Below are positions 59,058-64,000 of a stretch of 64,000 nt of DNA, one piece after another; within the stretch, counting starts at the first letter, position 1; each line of letters begins with the position of its first letter. The position numbers and the translations under genes were made by a program. The stretch covers positions 51,442,783-51,506,782 of the forward strand of contig CM038464.1 in assembly GCA_021464415.1 (NCBI GenBank). The letters are read 5' to 3'. The stretch is from Lonicera japonica (lineage: Eukaryota > Streptophyta > Magnoliopsida > Dipsacales > Caprifoliaceae). The notes below the pieces were generated by a model. The model had not been told where the DNA came from, ran no database searches, and saw only the letters and a list, made by a program, of their open reading frames with translations.

Positions 59058-59642
59058 TGTTGGTGCTAAAAATTGGAGGGCTATTTTAGATCACACAGTC
59101 AAATGATCGGATTAAATTATTAATATAATAAACACAACAAATCAATCAGAGCCAAAGATGTATAGAGGAGATTGGCCTAGCTCGTATGAAGATATGGGTT
59201 AGTTCTTCTCTGTAGTATAGAACTAGGAGTTCGGTTTGCCTTGTATTGATGATGAACAAACAAGTATTACAAACTCACAAAAGTCTCGCCTATGTATTAA
59301 ATGCAGTTGGTGTGCATTTAATGAAGGTAAAGGAGGTTTTGCGTGTCTTGCAGAGTAGATAGCAGTCGCTCATACCGTTTGTCAACTACACTGTCAGAGT
59401 AGTTGAACGATAGAGCTCTAGAGCTTGCCAAAAAAGCTCTAGAGCTCGAGCTCCATATTTCGTTGTGTGAGATTGACTTTTGAGCAGGCGCCCAGCATAC
59501 GGGAGGCTTCACTTTCCTTTTAGTGGTCAAACAAGGCTCCTTCGAGCTCCCTCCGTCGAGATAGGTCTGATCGCTGACGTGGATAGTTACGTGTCAGCTC
59601 GTGATTGGAGGAGTAAATTTAGGTTGTTAGCTTGCGCCATCA
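59058..59642. mobile_element. Solo LTR (585 bp) inserted in unit 1
   Basis: It starts TGTTGGTGC and ends GCGCCATCA, with direct repeats ATTAA at 59053-59057 and 59643-59647. Unit 2 has the uninterrupted sequence at this point, which proves insertion. Inside is a 14-bp perfect hairpin (59413-59426 with 59434-59447) made of GAGCTCTAGAGC-type sequence. The LTR family was not identified. Confidence 0.88.
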
Positions 59643-59989
59643 ATTAATATTGAAATCGAATACATACATAATGGCTTGCCACCTTACAAATATTTGTTTA
59701 AAAGCAATATTTTAACATATTTTACAATAACATATTTAGCAGCTTTATAATCAATTTTTAATAAGAATTCTTGATTTAATAACAAATCATCTTGAAAGTT
59801 AAAAATACATTCAACAATAGAAAGTTAATTGTAGAATAGTTTTTATGTGTATCATTCAATTTACCAAAGTATTATCTTTGTCGTTCCACTTTCTCTCTTT
59901 CCAAAATTTTTCTTTCTTATGTTTGTAATTTCCTTTCAAATCAATAAATAATTATCCGTTTCCGATCCTTTCTTCCAAACTTTCTAGGT

Positions 59990-61107
59990 CTTTCAAATAA
60001 AAGTAAACAATAGTTTTTTAACATATCCTATAGAATAAAGTGGTGCAAAGAGTAAGCACAAATATTAGAAGAAAATACATGAAGACTAGACAAAAGGGAA
60101 GAAATGAGTAATGAAGTGCATGGTATATGCCAGGCAAAGATGCAAAAAAATGACATTACGCCATAAAGCTTTCAACCCAATAAGATCAGGGCTTTTTATA
60201 TTTGCTGGGATTTAATCCCTGGTATGTAACTGACATTATGCTATAAATAAAAGTTTTACTAAAAGTAATTTTGGAATTATGAGAACCGGGATTATGACTC
60301 ATGTGAATAAACTTTACCTAATTTGTTTCTTTAAGAATAGCCTCATAACACTGTACTGGCGAGAACACCCCCTCGCCCCCCCCCCCCCCCCCCCCCCCCC
60401 TTTTCCAAAGAGGAAATTCCATATAAAAATCGAAATATCGTTGAGCAAGGATATTGAGAGTTCAAATAAACTACCGATCACTATCTTTAAGATAAATAAT
60501 AAAGTCTTGCTAGACATTCTGAAAAGCTATAGGAGTAGGTTCTTTAAGAACCTTTGCAAAAGAACAAGAAGATCCTTCTCCTTTGCTTGGTGGTTTAGAA
60601 GGAGGATTTAATCCTTCGTCTTGTGAAGCTTGTGAAGAGATAATCCTCTTTGAGAGGATGAATAATTAGATCCTCTTCCTCGATCTAAGATCATCTGATT
60701 TGAGAGGAGCCGGATCCTAGAAGGCCCATCATTTTATACCATGCAAGAATTCCCTGGTTAGAAAATCAGGGGGAGAGTTTAATTATCCTTTAATATATTC
60801 AATATTGAAATCGAATACAAACAAAATAGCTTGAAACTTAATAAGAATTCTTGATTTAATAAATCATCTTGAAAATTAGAAATATATTCAACAACCGAAA
60901 GGATTTCTTTCTTAATTGTAGAATAGTTTTGATGTGTATTATTCCATTTACGAGAAGTATATATATCCTTTATCTTTTTTTCTTAGCTTTCTCGTTTGCT
61001 CTCTCTCTCTCTCTCTATGTAAATTTTTTCTTTCTTATGTTTGTAATTTCCTTTCAAATCAAGAAATAGTTATCCGTTTCTGATCCATTCTTCCAAACTT
61101 TCTAAGT
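59990..61107 (-). repeat. Tandem unit 2 (1118 bp)
   Basis: Direct copy of unit 1 without the two insertions. It has a C25 homopolymer at 60376-60400 in place of a few bases in unit 1. The minus-strand coding remnant (about 60115-60760) is broken by several stops and a frame change near 60630, where a 12-base 'ttgtgaagc'-type duplication occurred. The part at about 60120-60300, by contrast, stays readable further downstream than in unit 1. The rest of the unit is AT-rich. Confidence 0.8.
60376..60400 (+). repeat. Poly-C run of 25
   Basis: An uninterrupted run of 25 C within tandem unit 2, absent from unit 1. Confidence 0.95.
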
Positions 61108-61265
61108 CTTTCAAAACAAAAGTAAACAGTCTTCGATCTTTTAATATATCTTATAAAGTGGTGCGAAGAGTAAGCACAAATATTAGAAGAAAATACATGA
61201 AGACTAGATAAAACGGAAGAAGTGAGCAAGGAAGTGCATGGTGAGTGCTAGGCAAAGATGCACAA
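61108..61265 (-). repeat. Tandem unit 3 (truncated start, ~158 bp)
   Basis: Matches the first ~160 bases of units 1 and 2 ('gaagaaaatacatgaagact', 'gaagtgcatggtgagtgcta') and then stops at about 61265, where unrelated sequence begins. Confidence 0.75.
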
Positions 61266-62430
61266 AATTAAATTAGTGTAATTTGGGTTCCCTTAAATTT
61301 CTTTGAAACCACTCTCAACTTTGTTTTCCTAAACATATCAATAAAGAAAGCAATAATCTAATTGCCTTGTTGGATCATTCCACTAAATCTATTCTGCTAG
61401 AAAATTATTTTTTAATGATTAAATTATGAGAATGAGAAGGAAAGTTTGCCTTCTTATTAAAACAAAAAAAAAAGTGTGGTTGGTCTTCTTTTCTTTCATA
61501 CATGGACAGATAGCTGGTTCAAGAAGGAGATCGATGGACCGGATGTAATGAGGTCTGGGGGTAGACCGTGAACATGATCGCTCTGTGTATACTTATACTT
61601 TCGAGTACTTGAATTTAATTTCGGATTTGACTTTAGTTCGTCTTAAAATTGTCTATTTTTTCTCAAGAAAAAAAAAACCTACCATATTTTCATTACAAAT
61701 AATAGAAATACTACAGGAGGCATGGATGAGACTAGCTTATCCCCACCCCCAAAACTTTAGTGTACCTTCATATACGCTCTTCATATTTTGGTGTATTTTA
61801 TATATGTATAGTTGTGGTCCTCCAAAACTTTAGTGTACCTACCCCTCATATTTTGGTGTATCTTTATTTGTTGTTTTCAAACGATTACAGGACTTTCAAA
61901 TTTTTTAATATGTTTTATGTTCCTGGAGTAAAAAATTTGGCGCCCCTCAAGGTTTATTTCTAGTTTCAACCTGCTGGGAGAGAAATGGAACCCACAAATT
62001 CCTAAGTGTGAATGTCACTATTTTAGTAAAGAATTTGGCTTTGGGGCTTTAAATATTATTTATATTATTTTTTATTATACATAAGCGATGATATTCTACT
62101 ACCCCCAAAACGAAGGGTGGTCAACAATTTTTTTTAATAACAAACATGATTCCATAACTACCACGGTAAAGGGGATACAACAAAGAATTTGGTAATCATG
62201 TTTATGTGGATTAAACTTATGATCAACTTCACACCAACGCGCTACAATTTAGTTGGTAGCATTAATTAATTTAAAAAATTTACAATACTAATTTTTAATC
62301 TTACAAATATCTTATTGTAATAAAATAAAATAAAAAAAAACATTAGTTCAATAATAATAATAATAAAAAAACTCTTGCTTCAGTTAAAAACTTGTCGCTT
62401 ATGCTGTTAAAAAGGAAAAACCAATATCCG
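61266..62430. other. Intergenic spacer
   Basis: No gene is supported. A direct repeat of 'ccaaaactttagtgtacct' followed by 'catattttggtgtat' occurs at about 61749 and 61822. Confidence 0.5.
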
Positions 62431-62592
62431 AGGGTGCTCCCGAGTGGTCAAAATGGTTGGTTTCCAATCACAAGGTGAAAAGTTCGAGCCCTTCCCTTTC
62501 TCCTGCTCTTTGAACTCGAACACCGGATTAATTTTATAGTGTATCGCCCGCATAAAATATAAAAATAAATGATCTTCGAAAGAAAAAAATTA
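62431..62592 (+). mobile_element. tRNA-derived SINE
   Basis: TGGTCAAAATGG (62445-62456) fits box A and GTTCGAGCC (62482-62490) fits box B of an RNA polymerase III promoter. They are followed by a ~85-base body and an A-rich tail (62578-62590). The head resembles a tRNA-Ser-like 5' half but does not fold as a complete tRNA. Confidence 0.5.
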
Positions 62593-62983
62593 CAAGTAAT
62601 AAGGGTTTACTGTTTATCAAAATTATGACTCCTAAGATACTATTTATTGTTAAAATAATATTTTATAATTGTAATCGCACAATCATTTATCCTGCATAAA
62701 TTTTTAAAATTCAAAAATTACGTACCCTTATTGTATTGATTTTAACCAAATTAGACCTAGAAGATTGATATGAACGCAACGGGGCTCTTTACCAAATAAA
62801 GTGGATGCGGTGGCTCTCAGTCTCTCACACACATGCTGAGTAAGAGCAGCCATTATGTTCATTCTGGCCTGGTCAGTCAAATAACTACTTTTCCCCTTTG
62901 TAAAAGGAAGATCATAATATAATACTAGTACTAGTATAATAATAATAGTGATAATAATAAGTCACTATTTACTCATTTGAGTG

Positions 62984-62984
<1 letters not shown>

Positions 62985-63016
<32 letters not shown>
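62985..63016 (+). repeat. Poly-C run of 32
   Basis: The longest C homopolymer in the window, 32 bases without interruption. Confidence 0.95.
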
Positions 63017-63287
63017 TTTGAACTTTTCTTTGTTGGATTAATTTGAATGGTGGGCCCAACTATGTGTCATCAAAAAGAGGGTTCGTTTGCGCACCACAAA
63101 AACGCATTTCACTTTTGTTGCATTATTGTTCTCCCAAATACTACTAATGTGTGGCCAATTTGGTCTATAGTTAAGTTGGTCATTTGAACTCTCAATTAAA
63201 GGTGATAAAATGAAAGTTTGTTGGATTTGAAGTGCTTTCAAACGGGTTAGTCTTTATTTATATTTTCTTCACTTTACAATATATGAA

Positions 63288-63320
<33 letters not shown>

Positions 63321-63322
63321 AC
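63288..63322 (+). repeat. (TA)n-(GA)n compound microsatellite
   Basis: A TA run of about eleven units passes directly into a GA run of about six units. Confidence 0.9.
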
Positions 63323-64000
63323 ATTTCGAGGATACGCCTAAATATTTTTTGCCCAATAGAAATAAGAGGAGTGAGATATAAACAACGTAATTCAACGAGT
63401 TTCAATGTCATATGGCTTTCAGAATAAATATTATTTTTAAATCATTAAAATGTATTATGTCTTTCTAAAAGGAAATGTGTCAAAAGTTTTGTAGATACTT
63501 CTTGTAAGTTTATAGGAGAAAACAAATCAAATTATTTTTTTAAAAAAAATACTAATTACAAATCCAGTGTATAAGTGGAGAGGAATGGACATTAAAAACA
63601 CCCTAGTAAGAGTTGAAGATGAAAGAAAAAGTTAATTCATAGTTTATGCTTTCCTATTTTGGTTAGTTATTTAATTTAATTACAAAAAAACTAAATTGAT
63701 TTGTTGTTCGGCTAATCGATAACACTAGTAAATGGTAATGTGAGAGGAATATATTAAAAAAAAAAGAAGAAGAACAAGCAAATGTGTACATTGTCTGGTC
63801 CCCACTTTACTATGAAGCAAAAGTGCGACTTTAAAGAGTGACCATTTTCACGCGATGGCTTTCGTGACATTAACTTTTGTAAAAGTACGTTCCACTAATA
63901 TTAAATACGCACCTTTGCTCTTTTGAATTTCGATTTTATTAATATTCTTCTAAAACTTTTAGAATACCGTTGATTTTAATTACTGTTTAATTGACTCAAT

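Larger units (their letters stand above)
57862..59989 (-). repeat. Tandem unit 1 of a ~1.1-kb repeat (interrupted by two insertions)
   Basis: It starts with 'tctttcaaacaaaagtaaac', which recurs at 59990 and 61108. Unit 1 is 2128 bases, but removing the solo LTR with one target copy (590 bases) and the ~440-base insert at about 58460-58905 leaves ~1.1 kb, the same as unit 2 (1118 bases). The minus strand carries an open frame described separately. Confidence 0.8.
62593..64000. other. AT-rich intergenic spacer to the window end
   Basis: It holds a C32 run (62985-63016), a (TA)n-(GA)n compound microsatellite (about 63288-63322) and A runs. No gene is seen. Confidence 0.55.

Noticed and set aside
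62431..62505. tRNA gene
   Set aside because: A and B boxes fit, but acceptor and anticodon stems do not pair, and a SINE-like body and A tail follow.

Overview
The window looks like repeat-dominated nuclear DNA of a flowering plant, most likely a eudicot. The sequence is AT-rich and long stretches have no coding capacity. It holds plant-type LTR retrotransposons, a plant hAT transposase remnant of the BED/DUF659 type, several MITEs, and one gene for a plant-type peroxisomal acyl-activating enzyme. The species cannot be named from the sequence. A run of 100 N (53946-54045) marks an assembly gap.

Only one gene looks intact. It is a two-exon acyl-CoA synthetase on the minus strand (9495-11393) that ends in the peroxisomal signal SRL. 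All other coding sequence seen is transposon- or virus-like and broken.

Layout: 1-1512 holds nested retrotransposon ends (a Ty3/gypsy LTR tip inside a Ty1/copia-type LTR, then another LTR-like end). 1.5-9.5 kb is AT-rich spacer with a 180-bp tandem duplication and a 1.2-kb terminal-inverted-repeat element with an 8-bp target duplication. 9.5-11.5 kb is the gene and its likely promoter. 11.5-22.3 kb is AT-rich spacer with a (TTA)n tract, LTR-like remnants, MITEs and SINE-like pieces. 22.36-23.70 kb is a solo LTR, followed by a decayed hAT transposon (23.7-26.8 kb). 27.7-33.8 kb is a cluster of MITEs and short TIR elements, including an inverted pair of one family and a copy with a perfect 20-bp TIR and TTA duplication. 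34-43.8 kb is a large AT-rich locus of inverted and direct repeats, split by a copia-type solo LTR with target duplication GTAAG.

43800-53771 is a structurally complete LTR element with target duplication CTCCC. It has two ~1.27-kb LTRs, a tRNA-like primer binding site, a degenerate gag, and a scrap resembling the integrase C-terminus joined directly after gag; protease, reverse transcriptase, RNase H and the integrase core are missing. Its 3' third is two different tandem arrays. Its LTRs carry many copies of the perfect palindrome TGTCGCGCGACA. The same LTR family supplies the solo LTR at 22.4 kb and the tip at position 1.

57.9-61.3 kb contains three direct tandem copies (the last one partial) of a ~1.1-kb unit. 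The minus strand of that unit reads like an unidentified protein with an RG-rich stretch, possibly an old pararetrovirus or retroelement. The first copy was later split by a solo LTR (target duplication ATTAA) and another insert. The remainder (61.3-64 kb) is AT-rich spacer with a SINE-like piece and a 32-nt C tract.
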